This document shows, one piece after another, positions 48,849-59,850 of a stretch of DNA of 64,000 nucleotides. The stretch is taken from NCBI RefSeq assembly GCF_030272615.1, contig NC_081407.1:151113048-151177047 (forward strand), given 5' to 3'. The position numbers and the translations under genes were made by a program. This stretch comes from Cryptomeria japonica (lineage: Eukaryota; Streptophyta; Pinopsida; Cupressales; Cupressaceae). The notes beneath the pieces were generated by a model. The model was not told the origin of the DNA and made no database searches. It was given only the letters and a program-made list of their open reading frames with translations. How positions within the stretch are numbered: position 1 is the stretch's first letter; every line of letters begins with the position of its first letter.

Positions 48849-49007
48849 TGTTGCAAGGTGTGCGCCCTTGGTCTCCTTGTGTTGTGCAACGCAACGCTCG
48901 GGTTTGTGACATGGCTTAACCGCCTCCTGTGGATTCTGTAAGTCTAGTGGTTGTATCGGGCATTAACAGGTCGATCTTTTGGTGCAACGGCAACCACACT
49001 TGTAACA
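48849..49007 (+). repeat. TRIM 5' LTR (159 bp)
   Basis: TG...CA termini with the inverted ends TGTTGCAAG / CTTGTAACA (one mismatch). Confidence 0.93.
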
Positions 49008-49009
49008 AG

Positions 49010-49021
49010 TGGTATCAAAGC
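49010..49021 (+). other. TRIM primer-binding site
   Basis: TGGTATCAAAGC, one mismatch from the initiator-tRNA-Met PBS TGGTATCAGAGC, spaced AG from the LTR end exactly as in the surrounding gypsy element. Confidence 0.9.
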
Positions 49022-49053
49022 TTGGTCACAGGTTCAAACCCCTCACTTGCGTT

Positions 49054-49067
49054 GGGGGGGGGGGGAT
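49054..49067 (+). other. TRIM polypurine tract
   Basis: Twelve G followed by AT, immediately before the second LTR. Confidence 0.8.
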
Positions 49068-49226
49068 TGTTGCAAGGTGTGTGCCCTTGATCTCCTTGTG
49101 TTGTGCAGCGCAGCGCTCGAGTTTGTGACATGGCTTAACCGCCTCCTGTGGATTCTATAAGTCTAGTGGTTGTATCAGGCATTAACAAGTCAATCTTTTG
49201 GTGCAACGACAACCACACTTGTAACA
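49068..49226 (+). repeat. TRIM 3' LTR (159 bp)
   Basis: Same length as the 5' LTR; all ten differences are transitions, mostly C/G to T/A. Confidence 0.93.
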
Positions 49227-49231
49227 GTATG

Positions 49232-49735
49232 TTCCCAAACACTAGACTATGCTTAGCCAAGATTGATTGTAAATCATTATGATAATACTTAGGCTTGTTG
49301 CTTAAGGATTTTGAGGGGAGAAGACTTTGAGTGACCCAAGCAACATCTTCATGCCCACCTATGCTTTTCATTCCCCTGGCTAATACAATTTGAGGAGCTT
49401 CATTGGATAGTCCCCTAAATACCACCTTCCTACTATCCGAATTTGAATTCCATTGTTTGAAAATTTTGTGAGTACTTACCAATGGGCATCATCCATTGGA
49501 TACCCAATATAGCATCGGTATCACCCAACTCCACAACATTGAAATCAACCTTGACTATATAGTCACCAATTGTAATGTTCAAATTTGATACCTTTGTTGA
49601 ACAAGACATTTCGGAGCCATCTACCATCTCCAAACTAAACCTTTCATGATCAACTATTTGAAGTCCTTTTGTGGCGACTAAAGCTGAACTAATAAAGTTA
49701 TGGGTAGCTCCGCTATCAATTAGCACTGTTATCAT
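49232..49735 (-). pseudogene. Gypsy aspartic protease and linker to RT
   Basis: Minus strand. Protease at 49735-49433: VLIDSGATHNFIS carries the catalytic DSG, and DAILGIQWMMPIG is the family C-terminal motif. A frameshift near 49440 moves into the linker at 49482-49232 (KVVFRGLSNEAP ... YYHNDLQSILAKHSLVFGNI), which is cut by the TRIM. Belongs to the same element as the gag upstream. Confidence 0.9.
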
Positions 49736-50935
49736 TTATACCTGTAACACACCTCGAACCTTAAAGGAGTTAAATCTAGGAATTCCGGTCATAGTGGCAA
49801 TTGTACCACCATTCTTTTCTTTAGGTGGAGGCTCTTTTATCTTTAAGGGTTCTTCTTTTGTTTCCTCTTGTTTACTAATTTGATCATATTTGTCTTCTTC
49901 ATCACTAGCGAGCCTCACTTCAGCAGAATGTATCTTTCCTTTCCCTAAGCATCTATGCCCTGGTTTCCAAGGTTCCTTACAAGTAAAACAAAGTTTCTTC
50001 ATCCTTAGCTCTTGTCTAGTTTCTTCATCCATGTTGTTCCTTTTTGGCCAATCTTTTTGGAAAGGTTGTTTTGCTTTATCTTCTTGAATTGATGACACCT
50101 TTGCTAAAATTTTGTTGCACTTGAGTCCACATCTCTTGCTTTCTTAATTGCTTAGTGAAGAGTACTAGAGTTGAGAGTTTTGATCCAACCTCTTAGAGGG
50201 TCCATTAAGCCATCCATAAAGAGGACAACCAACCTTCTCTCAAAAATGTCAATCACCAACACGAAAAGCTTTTGGAATTCCATGATATAGTCATCAATTG
50301 TTCCCCATTGCTTTAATTGTGCTAATTCTTTGAAACGAAGCTCGGGGTCCTTGTTGTCAAATCTTTCTATTAATTTCTTCGTGAACTCCACATATGATGT
50401 GTTTTGTGCATGGCCCCTGCCATGGTGCCACAATTCATGAGCCACCCCATCAAGATGTAGGGTCGTGTATTTGATTGCTTCCTCCTCCAACATAGGATTG
50501 AGTTGGAAGTATGTGTCCACTTTTTGAACCCAAGCACGTGTCATAGTCTTCCCCGAACTGTCAAAGTATGGCAAATTAAGCTTACCAATCTTTCTCCTTA
50601 GGTCAAAGTGATTGTCTCTATTTCCTTTGTTGGGCAAGTGTCTCATTCTCAGGTCCATGTAGTCCCTAAGAGACATATCGGCTTGCAATCCTCCATCTAT
50701 CCAATCTTGTCAAAATCGATCTTGTAAATCAACCATCATGGGTTCATTGCCTTCTCGATGCTCCACTCTAGGCAGAAAGGTAGGTATCATTAGTCTAGAA
50801 CTTGTTGTAAGAATACGTCTATTGGGAGTTCTATTGTTGATTGAATGGTCTTCATGTCCATCGTTGCCTCCATTATTGCCACCATGGTTGATATTATTGT
50901 TGTGATTGTTATTGGTATTTATCATGGTTTAAGTC
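49736..50935 (-). pseudogene. Ty3/gypsy gag with zinc knuckle
   Basis: Minus strand. An Asn/His/Gly-rich N-terminus (50925-50710) is followed after a TGA by the retrotransposon gag domain (50688-50152: KIGKLNLPYFDSSGKTMTRAW, LDGVAHELWHHG, RFKELAQLKQWGTIDDYIMEF). After a frameshift comes the knuckle at about 50020-49979 (LCFTCKEPWKPGHRCLGKG, a C-x2-C-x7-H-x-C form usual for this lineage), continuing in frame into the protease. The capsid-like and nucleic-acid-binding parts are decayed. Confidence 0.92.
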
Positions 50936-51138
50936 AACATGTCTAATAATTGTGCCATTTGTTCTTGAGTGGTTCGTTGTTCTGCCATGAATTGATCCAT
51001 ACAGACTGCAATATCTCCCATGTTTCTTCGTCCACCACTCAAAGAATCAGGACTCTTAGTGCTGTTGTTCAATGACGATCCTTGGTGGATACCCAAAATA
51101 TTTTAAGTTGTCTCACCCTCCAGGACTTGGGCAGGCTG

Positions 51139-51160
51139 CCTCTCTCTCTCTCTCTCTCTC
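51139..51160 (+). repeat. (CT)n microsatellite
   Basis: About ten CT repeats in the leader region between the gypsy PBS and gag. Confidence 0.9.
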
Positions 51161-51192
51161 ATAAACTTTTCACAGGCTGGTAGGTTTTACCA

Positions 51193-51204
51193 GCTCTGAT
51201 ACCA
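51193..51204 (-). other. Gypsy primer-binding site (tRNA-iMet)
   Basis: The minus strand reads TGGTATCAGAGC, a perfect consensus match, two bases from the LTR end GGGACATTACA. Confidence 0.93.
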
Positions 51205-51206
51205 CT

Positions 51207-51610
51207 TGTAATGTCCCTTATACGATTTCCTCTATCTTTACAGTTTAATGAGACAATTATGTTTATGCTTCTTATAGACTTGATTGGAAATGTATAATAA
51301 CTTCAGACAAGATAAAATCAATGGGTCTTATATGAATGTTAAATGCTTTACCAGGCAATAATACAACCTTTGAATCTGTTGTAAATCCCAATGTATTGTT
51401 CCAAGAGAAATCAAATATAAAGTTCAATGAATGCGTGGTCTGATGATATATGTATGTATGCATAATTTACTGCAATTGCAGTGTTTCACTACCTTAATGA
51501 TCGATACAATTATAAGTTTTTGAACTTCCTAATATAAGATTGCTGTGCCTGAATTGGCTCTTTTATAACATGCAATTAACTAACTATGTCTTTATATGTA
51601 TCAGATTTCT
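51207..51610 (-). mobile_element. 5' LTR of Ty3/gypsy element
   Basis: Pairs with 46967-47380. In plus sense it starts TGTAATGTCCC. The outer end (about 51600-51610, near TATCAGATTTCT) and the target duplication are not resolved. Confidence 0.82.
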
Positions 51611-51779
51611 TGGCTTTAATCTTATTTTAATTTCAAGGTGGGGATATTATACCAAGATCACCAAAGAATACAGGAATTGTTAAGCATGTGGCTAACCCAG
51701 AATGCTCATATATGTGATTTTCATTAATTATAGCCAATATGTCTGATCTTCATTTGGATCACTAGCTCTTTGAAACTTT

Positions 51780-52840
51780 TCTTAGAGGATGAGATCCTTT
51801 TTTATCCCTGTGCCCAGGGATTTGTGTCCTGGATTTTGACTCAGTGAAAGACTACGAGCTCATTCTAAAGTCTGGCCTGTTGTCATGGAAGTACATTTTT
51901 TTGTATATCAAACCTTGGTTTCCTTCATTTGACCCACGAGGTAACTTTTTCCCCACTGCTCTTATTTGGTTTATGCTGCCTTCTTTGCCGATGCAGTATT
52001 GGTGACACACAACACTGATAGCATGTGTAGAGATGGACTTTTCAAAAGTGCTCCCTAAAGAAATTTGTTTGAAGGTCAAAATAATCAGTAGATTATGAAG
52101 AATTAAACTCTGGTGTGAATATTGCTTTGCTCATAGGCACTCCCACTTCTCAGTGCATCAGAAAGGATGTGCTTAAATCTGGTTTTGTGGATTCAACTGT
52201 TACTCACAAACCAACCTGGTGAGAGGGAGCTGAATCTCATCACCACCTCATTGTTCAGCATAAAATGGAGAAAATTAAAGTTGATTCACAAATAGATGTG
52301 GAAGATAAGGAGCCCCTTCCAAATGCCCCTAGCTTCTCCTATTCTGCATGAGGCTCTTGTTATGGCTCCCAATTTTGAAAAGATTGCTTGTGAGCCCAAG
52401 ATTGACAAGTTGAATTCTGAGTCAATATTTCCTGGGGGCATTGAGGCAGTGCCTGATTGTTTTTCAGATTCTTCTGCCTCCAATTCTGAGAAGATTGCTG
52501 GTGAGCCTGAATGGACAAGATGGTTCTCAACTCTACAATCCCTACTGGCACGAAGGTAATGCAAAATTTAAAACTGGACCCCATAAAAGTAAGATGATAC
52601 ATCCAATGACTCGAAGATGTTCCAATTTAAGGGAGGATTCTTCAACGAGGTAGACTTATATGTGAAGTTTCTACCTCATATTCTTATTGAACATTTGATG
52701 AGGACAAGGAATGAAGCTGCTATCAGTCAGATTCAGGGTCAATGGCTGCATTGTCTTCGGGATCAAGCTGATAATGGGATGATGGTTAAGTTATTTCATT
52801 TTTGGATCTAATGATCCATATGTGACCAGTATCCCATACT
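51780..52840 (+). pseudogene. LINE ORF1 (DUF4283-type) relic
   Basis: Plus strand. 51835-52010 reads SVKDYELILKSGLLSWKY ... PSFDPRGNF, then LPSLPMQYW, the layout of DUF4283 (GPW-like position, W-P-FDP, LP-LP-EYW). VEMDFSKVLPKEICLKV (about 52030-52080) and a CEYCFAHRHSHFS knuckle-like remnant follow near 52120-52160. Beyond 52290, SEKIAGEP-type phrases recur (NFEKIACEP then SNSEKIAGEP), suggesting a small internal duplication. No ORF2. Several stops. Confidence 0.55.
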
Positions 52841-53046
52841 TAATATTTTATTTTTCAGCCCAAAAAAAATTATATGATTCAATTTTTGACATATAGCAAG
52901 TTGTATGATACATCATCTTGAGGGGAAAAAGGTCATATTTTTACATATTCTCCTTGTTTATATTATGTTTTAGAGAAAAATGGCTGAATTAAAAAAGCTT
53001 GCCAATGATGGGCCACTTATGAAATTCACTTACATGTGAAATAGCT

Positions 53047-53115
53047 TTGTATGTTACACAGCCAGAAGTTTTCTTTATGTTACACAGCCAGAAGTTTTCT
53101 TTATGTTACACCAAA
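53047..53115 (+). repeat. Short tandem repeat, 28-bp unit
   Basis: TGTTACACAGCCAGAAGTTT, followed by TCTTTA, is present twice in tandem plus a partial third copy. Confidence 0.85.
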
Positions 53116-53169
53116 CTTCGAGACGGGGGTGGGTGGCAGGAAAGGAAGAAACAAAGTTCCATGACAGCA

Positions 53170-53362
53170 GGGCACAGGACACAATTTTTGGGGGAAGAAC
53201 CATTAAAAAAAATAGGAGAAATTTACAAATATAGAAAATTTCAGTCATTCATATGATGCATTATACACAGGCACAAAACACAATTTTGGGGGAAGAACCA
53301 TTTAAAAATAGGAGAAATTTACAAATATCGAAAATTTCAGCCATTCATATGATGCATTATGC
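53170..53362 (+). repeat. Two ~100-bp tandem repeats
   Basis: A block from GGCACAGGACACAATTTT to GATGCATTATACACA is repeated as GGCACAAAACACAATTTT to GATGCATTATGCACC with small indels. Confidence 0.85.
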
Positions 53363-54167
53363 ACCATAACCATACCATGAAATATTAAAGCCGAATTGAG
53401 AATTCACATTTCAACATACAAATTGACAAACTGAAACATTAAACATTTTAAGTCCAAGGGTTTTTTAAAAAATATTTAAATCTTTTGAATATTGTAGCTT
53501 ATTCAGTTCATAACATATTTCTTTGATGAGGGTAACCCCATAGCCCGAGCAATTGGTAAGTGTAAAGTCGAAAATTGCATACCCCTTTGCAATTTCACCT
53601 CCACTTCTGTAGCCACTTTAGTGTCCATTCTCCTAGCATCTAAGTAGGCTCATTTTTAGTGAGTTGTCTAGAAATTTGTACGCCTTGCGGATGTCCACAC
53701 ACTGCGCTAGCGCCCCGCGACATCTTAATGTTCAAATGACAGTTTCGAGCGTTTTGACACTTGTTGCCTACCCAAGTTGATGGAAGTGGCTCAGGAATCT
53801 TCCAAAACGGCTCAAGGGCTCCCTTCCCTCTTATTCTCTCTTTAAAATCTATTCTTTCACTTTAAGCAATCTCTCTAGGTTCTCTCAGGAAATCTCTCTA
53901 ATTCTCTTGGCTCTCACAACTTTTTCTTGCTCTCTTGCTTGCTACAGAAATCTCTAACTTGCTACAGCACTCTCAAGCTCTCACAATAATCTTTTGCAAC
54001 TCTCTTGGCTTTCTCAAGCCTTGTTGGTAATATCTTTCTCATGGCTTTGAGCATCTTGGGGATTTACCACATCCCTTATCTATTTAATCATTTGATTCTA
54101 TCTATTTATCTTTTTGATCTATCTATCTATCTGGTAGTCGTGGAGGTGGAAACACCAAAACAAGGAT
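53363..54167. other. CT-rich, LTR-like DNA
   Basis: 53800-54020 iterates CTCTC, CTTGCTACAG and TCTCAAGC phrases. (TATC)n lies near 54110-54130. A composition like the R-U5 of gypsy LTRs, but termini were not found. Confidence 0.35.
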
Positions 54168-55018
54168 TTGATTGAGGCAAGTCCCCAAACAGCCTCAAAT
54201 TTGTTTCCTCTTTTGCTTGTGTGTGGGTGTCTTGAAGTCATTCTACTGCACAAAGGTTTGTTGTATTTATTTGTTATTCATTTATTTTATTTATTAAATC
54301 TTTATTTTACTTCTTTGCATTTCTATCGTGCAGTATTCTTTGGTATATTTCTGATTTTAGGTATTGCAGGTTATCTAAAACACACTGTCTTGATGAATTT
54401 TCTGTACATTTTTAGTAAGATTGGCAGGTACCATATGCCTGGTTCAACAGAAAATATTGAAGTTTGGGGCATCATCAATAATTGCATCTGTCTCGCCTAT
54501 GGCAAGGCACTTTTTAAAATGTTTATTTTACTTTATCAGAGGGGGAATGGCTGACCATCTTGAGGACAGTACATAACTGCACATTTCCTATGCATTACTG
54601 AAACATTTCCAAGCAGAGGTAAGGGTTAGGAGTGTTAGAATATGTTTCTTGGATAGTCTTCTACAGATATTCTAGTTAGGATGCAGCACCTGTTATATAA
54701 GGTTGGAATTCCAGTACCAAGTGCCAACTTTAGATAACTATTAAATAAAACTGGAGTTCAAGTTCTCAGCACCAGCTTTAGATAGCTGTTAAATAAGGCT
54801 TGAGTTAAAGTCCTGAGCGCAAGCTTTAGTCATGCACAGATTTAAGTGAAGAGTATCTTCAGTTCAGTATTCTCTTGTTTGAGTTTAACTGAGTTAGGGC
54901 ACAGATTCCAAGATACGATTAACTATATCTTGCAATGCACTATCAATCCCTTCATACAGATCATGCAGTGTTGAAATAGTTGTCACTGATGTCAAACGTG
55001 AGAATGTATGGATGAGAT
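54168..55018. other. No gene recognised; diverged ~60-bp tandem repeats
   Basis: Around 54690-54835, units with the phrase (C/G)CCAGCTTTAGATAGCTGTTAAATAA(G/A) and (G)AGTT(C/A)AAGT(T/C)CT are repeated two to three times with divergence. The open segment 54168-54554 shows no recognised motif. Confidence 0.4.
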
Positions 55019-57200
55019 TGTTGGAAATATTATCAGTGATGTCAAGGTGCATAAAGCAAGATTGTTGACAAAAGATGTATATGCAACTTTAGTGGCAAGA
55101 TTGATGCGTATGTGTGAGATTATTTGTGAGATTGTCATCACTGGTTCAAGAAGGAATTCCATATTAATTGTCATTAATGTTGAGACAAGGAAATTGCTAA
55201 TAAGGATTTGAAAACATAAAGGCTCAAGGCCACTAAACCTTTCAAGGGCAAGTTCATATCATTTCAAATTGATCAAAGACAAGTTTATGAATACTAGCTG
55301 ACCATCTTATTTAGCAAATATAAGGCAAGTTCAAAGTTCAAATTTATGAAGTGAAATTTAAAATGTTGCTGGTCGACTCCCTTTGTATTATGATAAATAC
55401 AATGCAAGACTGATTTAAATGAAATAATGGCCGACCACACATTAATTCAAGGTCTGTAAAAATGATTCAATTGATCACCTTTTTGATATGAGTAGTAGTA
55501 AATATTGTTTGAGGAAGTGGTGAATTAATGAGAATAAGATCCAGCAATTAGAAGGCATCATATATAATTTAGATAGTAGTGATCATGTAATGAAGTCAGC
55601 CAGAGTTTAAGGATTGGTATTTATTTACTAAAGGCAGCGCTCATTTAGAAGGAAGCAACTCTATATTGAAGACATTATAAAAGGCAATGGCTATTAATGA
55701 GATAGCACTTAAGAATTTGTGGAGGGGTTATTTGCAAAGGCAACATTCATAATTAATATGCAGCAAGGAAGTGAAGCGATTGAATGAGGAGTATTTTTTT
55801 ACAAGTAACAACCAAATTCATGTGAGTGCTTCAGTTTAAAGAGATTAAGTTAAATAATGGCCATATAATATCATGCATGATCAACTCATTAAAAAGACTG
55901 ATTAAAGAGCATTAAAAGAATTGAAATCTATTAATGATAGAGGGGCAGCGATTAGTGATGAGGAGGTACGTCTTAAATGAAGAGTGATGTCTCTCAAAAA
56001 TAAATTGCATTCCTTCAAGAAGAACATGAAGATATAAAAGGAACATAAAAGTAGAGTTAGAAATGCAAGTCTTCAATGAAATATAATTCAGAATAAAAGA
56101 AAATCAAGAGCAGATCTAGAGTAATGATATATGCTGATATAAAAAGGAAGATCTTGCAGTTATAGAAGAAAAGAGTGTGCTGGTGTACAAAATCTATACA
56201 GATACAAAGGAGAAAATTGTGCAGATGTAGCTGAGAGATTAAGCAGATTTAAGAAGAAGCTTGGTAATGATAATAATGTGATTTTGAGCAGACAAATAGC
56301 AGAAAATATGAAGAGTATTCAGATGTGAATTTAAGGAATTTAATGCAGATCTATAAGCAGATATAAGGCAGAATTACAAGGTAATTTAATGCAGATTTAA
56401 GAGGCATGTTTGAACAAAATCGATGAGCAGATTTATGGAAGGTCTTTGAGAAGACTTAGAATAAATTAAGAGCAGATTTGTGAAGAGGTGGATGTGGATT
56501 AATTGCATCAAATTTGTGAAAGAAGAAAACAGATCTGCAAAGAAAAGATATACATCATTAAAACTAAGATCTGTGAAAGAAAGATATACATCATTCAAAG
56601 TCAGATTTGTGACAGGAGATTATGCCAATTTGAGAAGGTAAGGCAATGAAGAAATAAGGCATATGTATGAAGATTATTCAAGAAGGTAATAAGAAGTTAA
56701 TTTTACGAAGGCATAAAAGGAGTTTTGTCATCCATTGAAGTGGGCATATTTTGTGAGGGAGTTGGTAATTGTCCATCATCTGTTAAAGAAGTAACATTCA
56801 AAGTGGAACCTAGTTCTAATTTGGAAGCTGGTGCTTCTCAAAGGAGAGATTGATGTCTCTCGCCTAGTTGGTGCTTAGCTGTGGGGATTAATGCCTCCAG
56901 TAGGTTGATGCCTACAAACTTAGGGGATTAATGTCTCCTGTGGGTTGGTGCCTACAAAGTTGTATGAAGATTTTATTTATGAGCAATATCGAGTCATGGT
57001 TTTCTCCCATAAGGGTTTCCACGTACATATCATGTGTCATTGTGTTCTTCTCATGTGCATAATTATTGAGGTTGAGTAAATGATGTTATTGTGATTGATA
57101 AAGTTTTAAATTGATAAAAAGTTGTGTCATGCTGATTTGTGTGCTCTTCATGCAGATCTTTAATTTGAAGTTGACTTTGACTCGTGATACTCTTATGTAC
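55019..57200 (+). mobile_element. Long copia-type LTR (3' bound approximate)
   Basis: Starts TGTTGGAAATATTATCAGTGATGTCA after GAGAT, matching the LTR at 30251, and shares its distal half (TTGGTGCTTAGCTGTGGGGATTAATG at about 56870, TGGTTTTCTCCCATAAGGG at about 56997). The middle (56090-56660) is a purine-rich region with many GCAGAT(T/C)T(A/G) phrases, absent from the 30251 copy. The two copies are in the same orientation but 25 kb apart, so they are not a pair. Confidence 0.55.
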
Positions 57201-58198
57201 ACCCCTCCTCAGATCTGTAAATTGAAAAGGCAGAAGTAAGGTTTTGTTGGAGAAGTTTTATTTATTTTCTGTAACAGATTTATCTTCAGAATTAGTTCAA
57301 ACAGTGACAATATTTTGACAGTCATTCTTCAGATTTGTTTACCGTTTTCTATAGTATGTGTTAAGTAGATTCTTGCATCTGAGATGAAGTTTTTTATGAT
57401 GGGTTTTACTTTCAGTTTTATTCCTGTAGGAATTAGATATCAAGTGCCAAATCTAATTACCATGATTTAGAGAATTTAACAACAGGATGGTGAGAGGATT
57501 TTTCTCAGGCGTCCCTGTGCCCTCTGAACATCCCCCATTTGGGACCCTACAAAAGGGCAAGGGGTACATCCCCGTGTACCCTTGTCTTCATTATATAGCT
57601 TATTAGAATTCTGCACCTTTAGGATCTGCAGTGTACACCAATAATGGACTTCCTTTTAGCATGCATGTGAATTTAAGGGAGTATCTGTTCTGCAAAAGTC
57701 TGCCTGGAAATTGTGATGAAGAAAATTTCATGGCAACGCGTATTTGAGAAGTTAAGAATCCATAGACTGTTATTTTCTATATATTAAAAATTATCTTTCA
57801 TTCCTAAGTGGCAATTTCTTTTGAAAATAAGCGCCACAATTTTAATTTTCACTAGCTTTCAATTTCATCCAAACCTAATCTCTTTTATCCAGTGCTCCCC
57901 GATGACACGTCACCCCCCGGTACCCTTTTCTGTCAACAATTAGGAAATGTCCCTTCAAAAAAATATTGCAGGGTACGTTAAGGAACGGCCAAAGGACATC
58001 CAAACATCCCCCATTTGTCCTGGGACAGCTAGCCATCCCCTAACATACCCAAGGGCAATTTTAGTTACGTTTAAAAACAAACTTACAACCTTTCAACGCT
58101 TGTTTGGTTTATGACATGTCCGCCAGGATTTATAAACAAAAATGAAAATGGTGTTCAACATGAAGGTATGTGTGGTTTTGAAGGTGTTAATTTGAGCT
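57201..58198. other. No gene recognised; C-rich decayed repeat
   Basis: 57500-58060 contains CATCCCCCATTTG twice (about 57530 and 58002) and related CCCC-rich phrases, also echoed at 58975-59065, which suggests termini of a non-autonomous element between them. Not proven. Confidence 0.35.
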
Positions 58199-58385
58199 TG
58201 GTGGTGGGGCTCCACCCCTTGACCCTGCCCTGTATAATGATAGGTAACACACCAGGGGGGCTGCCCCCAGACCCCACAAGGGGCGCTGCCCCTCATCTCA
58301 GCTGGGGGTTCTGCCCCAAAACTACCATGAGGGGCGCTGCCTGTCAACCCTGCTGGGAGCATTGCCCCCAAAACTCCATCAAACT
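58199..58385 (+). repeat. Cluster of GC-rich palindromic boxes
   Basis: GGGGCTCCACCCC, GGGGGGCTGCCCCCAGACCCC, AGGGGCGCTGCCCCT, GGGGGTTCTGCCCC, GGGGCGCTGCC and GGGAGCATTGCCCCC follow one another every 25-35 bases, each an imperfect palindrome. Unlike the boxes at 1484-2620 in sequence but alike in design. Confidence 0.8.
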
Positions 58386-59621
58386 ATAAGTCTAACCAAG
58401 TAATAGACCAATGATGAATCGTAATCACAAAAATCTACAAAATACATATCACCTATTGCAAATCTCTACATCTTCACAACCAAAACCACAATCCAGGATT
58501 ATCTTGTTTCATACATTGGCATCTTGTTTAGAATACAAGGACTGTCACAGACAAAGTTGGCAAGCTATAGTCATTAGATTGTTGAATATGAGTTAATCAT
58601 AATTGGCAATTAATGTCATTTTCATAATGCAAATATGTATTTGCACAAATAATATAAAACAATCCAATCTAAGGTCAAACTAGAAAATAATCAGTTGTCT
58701 TTTTACTTGACCATTCCTCTTTGTTAATGAGTTTGACAGCAAAAATGCAATCTTGAAGGCTTTAGGAAAACTTTCATACTAAATCTTTCACTTGAGTAAT
58801 ACACACAAATCAGGCATATCTTTTACTAACTCATTCTGAATATCATAATTCCTATTCAACTACCCATGCTCACAAAGGTTATAAAAGTCTATGAAGAATG
58901 TTATATCAGTGTTATCATATGAATATTTGAAAATTCGTCATATTTTTAAAAAAATCTTATTTTTTTTAATAGCTATCCCCTACTGTCCCCTAAAAAATGG
59001 CCAAAAACAACTCCCGTACCGGAAACACGTCCTGCCACCCCCCTCCCGGAAACTTGGGGGAGCATAGCTTTTTTCTACATGTAACTGGGATGTGGCAGGA
59101 ATAAGAACTAGATTTTTTTTATATTAAGTTTTTGAGCCACAAGCCTCAGCCTCATATACTTAAGTACCCACACCTTTTAGGATGCCCCGATTTAAATCTC
59201 AGATATGGAGGTTCTCCAACTGAGGTTCCACGCAACAGCAATTACAGGAGAAATTACCCAACATGACATCAACCCTAATTGCAGGAGGAATGAGCCCAAT
59301 CCTGCTGGCAGCGTGCATAAAATTCCTCCGAAGCAGCTAGTGAATAAGAACCCATATGGCATAGCCATAACAAACTTGAGTCAACTGTCAAATTGCTTCA
59401 GTTAAGAAATCTATTCTAGATTTTTCTTTTCTTAATTAACACCCACTAGTTATCCTAGAGAGAAAAATGAACATCCAGGTTACTCCTACTGTACCAGACC
59501 GTAGTGCACAAGACAAGCAAATATAGCCCCTTCCACATTGCGAAGCACAGAAAGCTGTATTCATAGGAATAAACCCTGAAAAAGATTCCCACAAAGCTAA
59601 TTGTACATGTCAAAATATCAA
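58386..59621. other. Intronic DNA, no gene recognised
   Basis: AT-rich apart from C-rich phrases at 58975-59065 (CCCGTACCGG, CCCCCCTCCCGGAAAC). Nothing coding. Confidence 0.4.
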
Positions 59622-59850
59622 TGCGATGAGCTCAGCTGATAAATAAATGGAGCTTTCATAGTGGAGCCCTAAGCTCAAATCCCCATCAGACATGTTTGTA
59701 TGTAAAATTCAGTAGTATACCACATCCAATTCTGGGTGTGTCATACCTCATCCAATTTAATGTTCGGTTTGGGATGTAAAAGGGATGAGCTCGGGTAATT
59801 ATATTTGGTGCTTTTGTAAAGGAGTCCCAGCTTCAATTAAAAAGAAAAAG
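59622..59850 (+). mobile_element. tRNA-derived SINE, possibly dimeric
   Basis: The A-box-like TGAGCTCAGCTG at 59627-59638 and the B-box-like AGCTCAAATCCCC at 59672-59684 are spaced as in a tRNA, and GATG/CATC at the ends can pair like an acceptor stem. A second head-like stretch starts near 59785 (GGGATGAGCTCGGGTAATTA ... GGAGTCCCAGCTTCAATT) and the unit ends in an A-rich tail AATTAAAAAGAAAAAG. Target duplications are not clear. No CCA-bearing intact tRNA, so not a tRNA gene. Confidence 0.55.

Larger units (their letters stand above)
48849..49226 (+). mobile_element. Complete TRIM element (miniature LTR retrotransposon), 378 bp
   Basis: Two direct LTRs of 159 bp (48849-49007 and 49068-49226), each TGTTGCAAGG ... 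CTTGTAACA, surround a 60-bp interior with a PBS (TGGTATCAAAGC, 49010-49021) two bases after the first LTR and a G12 purine tract (49054-49067) directly before the second. A 5-bp target duplication GTATG lies at 48844-48848 and 49227-49231. By my count the LTRs differ at 10 positions, all transitions (about 94% identity). No coding capacity, as in the TRIM/SMART class. It sits antisense inside a gypsy pol; element plus one duplication (383 bp) exactly restores the pol frame when removed. Confidence 0.95.

Noticed and set aside
49031-49041. Interpreting the 48.85-49.23 kb duplication as tandem SINEs because of A- and B-box-like strings
   Set aside because: Equal TG...CA direct repeats, PBS, PPT and 5-bp target duplication fit a TRIM element far better.
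53529-53560. A-box-like string (TAGCCCGAGCAATTGGTAAG) suggesting a tRNA or SINE head
   Set aside because: No B box at a suitable distance and no tRNA-like pairing.
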